Notes under the pieces: model-generated
What the model was told of the DNA's origin: nothing
The model's input: the letters and a program-made list of their open reading frames with translations, nothing else
Database searches by the model: none
Shown here: positions 13,632-14,676 of the stretch, piece by piece
Numbering within the stretch: the stretch's first letter is position 1
Layout: each line of letters begins with the position of its first letter
Source: CANJQH01 sp031368515
Lineage (GTDB): Bacteria > Chloroflexota > Anaerolineae > J036 > Brachytrichaceae
Assembly: GCA_031368515.1 (NCBI GenBank)
Contig: JANMNW010000363.1
Coordinates: 1-14,676 of the forward strand
Reading direction: 5' to 3'
DNA: 14,676 nt
Made by a program: the position numbers and the translations under genes

Positions 13632-14198
13632 TTAGCTTTGGGTCTTCCAGTCAACCCGCCTGGTTTCGAGTTCGACAAACTCCGCCAAATCTTCTTTGAC
13701 CACCGACAATGCCTGATGCAGGCGCGACTTCACCGTGCCCAGCGGAATATCGAGCACGTCGGTCAGTTCGGCATACGACAGATCGCCGTAGTAACGCAAC
13801 ACAACCACTGCGCGCAGTTTTGGCGACAAGCGCGACACCGCGCGCCAGACATCTGGATCAACCGCGCCGTCCAACTCAGCCACAGGTTCGTTCACCTCAT
13901 CCAGCGACAACGTCACCAGACGGCGCTTGCGTCGCCAGTTCAGACAGTCGTTGATCGTCACCCGATACAGCCAAGTCGAGAAGGCGGCCCTCTCCGGCTT
14001 GAATTGGCGCAGCGAACGATACACCTCCAGGAAAACCTCCTGCAGGGCATCTTCTGCGTCACGCCCGTTGCCCAGCATCAAGTATGCGGTTCTGTAAACC
14101 AGATTCTTGTATTTGTGGAAGATGCCGGCAAACGCCAGTTCATCTCCTGCCTGGCAACGGCGAATCAGGTCGAGTGTCTCGACGTCCGCCGGTCGCAT
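13632..14198 (-). CDS. ECF-type RNA polymerase sigma factor
   Basis: 188 residues, the normal ECF size. Region 2 spans about 20-92: GDELAFAGIFHKYKNLVYR, then the core-binding DAEDALQEVFLEVYRSL and the -10-recognising FSTWLYRVTINDCLNWRRK. Region 4 spans about 123-175 with SPKLRAVVVLRYYGDLSYAE, then LDIPLGTVKSRLHQAL, the -35-binding helix-turn-helix. No region 3 or extra C-terminal domain is present. It should direct transcription of a small regulon in response to its partner anti-sigma, encoded next. ECF genes often activate their own promoter, but I could not find a clear GGAAC-type -35 in the 14199-14444 gap. The start is ATG 14198; no strong ribosome site precedes it. Confidence 0.93.
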   Translation of the reverse strand: MRPADVETLDLIRRCQAGDELAFAGIFHKYKNLVYRTAYLMLGNGRDAEDALQEVFLEVYRSLRQFKPERAAFSTWLYRVTINDCLNWRRKRRLVTLSLDEVNEPVAELDGAVDPDVWRAVSRLSPKLRAVVVLRYYGDLSYAELTDVLDIPLGTVKSRLHQALSVVKEDLAEFVELETRRVDWKTQS

Positions 14199-14308
14199 GT
14201 GAGCCTAGTGTGAACCAAATTGGCCGCCCGGCAAGCGCGCCAGTCCGCCGACTTGGCCCGGCGCGCCTTACGAGCGGTCAATCTGATTTGGTAAATGATG
14301 CCCGCGCA

Positions 14309-14333
14309 CACGCCAAAAGGTTCGGTTGGCGTG
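14309..14333. repeat. Eight-bp inverted repeat upstream of sigma factor gene
   Basis: CACGCCAA (14309-14316) and TTGGCGTG (14326-14333) pair perfectly around a nine-base loop, about 110 bases upstream of the sigma gene. No T-run follows on either strand, so it is not a terminator. It could be an operator or chance. The rest of 14199-14444 shows no gene. Confidence 0.3.
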
Positions 14334-14407
14334 GAAAATCGGTACTTTGACCTAGAAGCCGGCCAAAAAGCAAATTCGCCCTTGCTCCGCGCCCGAAAAG
14401 CCGCTGC

Positions 14408-14430
14408 AAAAACGCAGGCCCGTGCCTGCA
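14408..14430 (-). terminator. Possible terminator after the transposase gene
   Basis: On the minus strand GCAGGC (plus 14424-14429) pairs with GCCTGC (plus 14414-14419) around ACGG, followed by GTTTTT (plus 14408-14413). The stem is only six pairs, but position (15 bases past the transposase stop) and U-run fit a weak Rho-independent terminator, which would shield the sigma operon from transposon transcripts. Confidence 0.45.
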
Positions 14431-14444
14431 AGGCGGGATCTAAG

Positions 14445-14676
14445 TTAGTCTCCAAAAAGAATGACGGGCTCCGTCGCGGGCGCCAGGGCTGCTTGGGCGG
14501 CACGATTGACCCGACAATGGGTCAGCGCGAGCAGCATGGCGGGCGTGAAGGAACGACAACAGCGATGAATAGCCTCGTCCAGATCGTCCAGACAGCGGAA
14601 GTTGCGATTGGCCGCGATGTGCTGCTTGAGGCGCCACCACACCTTCTCGACCGGGTTGAGGGCATGTCCGCTGTAG
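14445..14676 (-). mobile_element. IS630-type transposase, C-terminal end (5' part outside window)
   Basis: The frame enters at the right edge with YSGHALNPVEKVWWRLKQHI and ends with TAA at 14445-14447, 76 visible residues. The NPVEKVWWRLK block is the hallmark of the last DDE-catalytic segment in IS630/Tc1-like transposases, its E being the third catalytic acid; the following LDDLDEAIHRCCRSFTP matches the usual tail. The element's terminal inverted repeat and TA target site should lie between about 14199 and 14444, but with the other end missing I cannot place them. Whether the copy is intact cannot be judged. Confidence 0.78.

Noticed and set aside
1..14676. CRISPR arrays, tRNA or rRNA genes
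   Set aside because: No regularly spaced direct repeats with unique spacers and no tRNA or rRNA sequence were seen on either strand.

Overview
This is a GC-rich bacterial window, mostly minus-strand. The style of the substrate-binding lipoprotein, the MalT-like (LAL) LuxR regulator, the ECF sigma/anti-sigma pair and the HzsA-related cytochrome would fit Chloroflexota. That is a judgement from gene content, not a computed placement.

Layout. (1) 1-2210, minus: an HzsA-related secreted c-type cytochrome that runs off the left edge; two CXXCH haem sites are visible. (2) 2211-2587: a rich divergent regulatory region. It holds four tandem 17-bp repeats (2324-2391), a -35/-10 promoter ending at 2423, a 30-codon leader ORF loaded with isoleucine codons (2431-2523), and an intrinsic terminator (2553-2584) three bases before the next start. 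(3) 2588-4159, plus: cimA, (R)-citramalate synthase, first step of the pyruvate route to isoleucine. The leader peptide and terminator upstream make a classic isoleucine attenuator the simplest reading. (4) 4165-5403, minus: an MFS exporter, convergent with cimA. (5) 5404-6016: no intact gene, but a decayed parallel beta-helix protein lies on the plus strand. (6) 6017-7303, minus: leuC-type dehydratase large subunit, preceded by a strongly structured leader (7378-7446). No leuD is in the window. (7) 7507-11651, minus: a peptide/nickel-type ABC importer (lipoprotein, permease B, permease C). Permease C is broken by an in-frame TAG, and no ATPase genes are visible. (8) 11735-14198, minus: an ECF sigma factor, its zinc-finger anti-sigma factor and a short LAL-type LuxR regulator in one tight block; the regulator carries a frameshift in a CG run and lacks the usual TPR middle. 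(9) 14445-14676, minus: the C-terminal end of an IS630-type transposase, entering from the right edge.

How the parts fit. cimA and leuC belong to branched-chain amino-acid synthesis: citramalate is made by CimA and isomerised by a LeuCD-type enzyme. The sigma/anti-sigma/LAL block lies directly upstream of the ABC importer, which has its own promoter candidate with a 12-bp perfect palindrome at the predicted start site. Three disrupted genes (beta-helix, permease C, LAL regulator) and the nearby insertion sequence suggest local decay or sequence errors. The most rewarding item is the cimA control region: tandem operator-like repeats, a probably leaderless isoleucine-rich leader peptide and a terminator.
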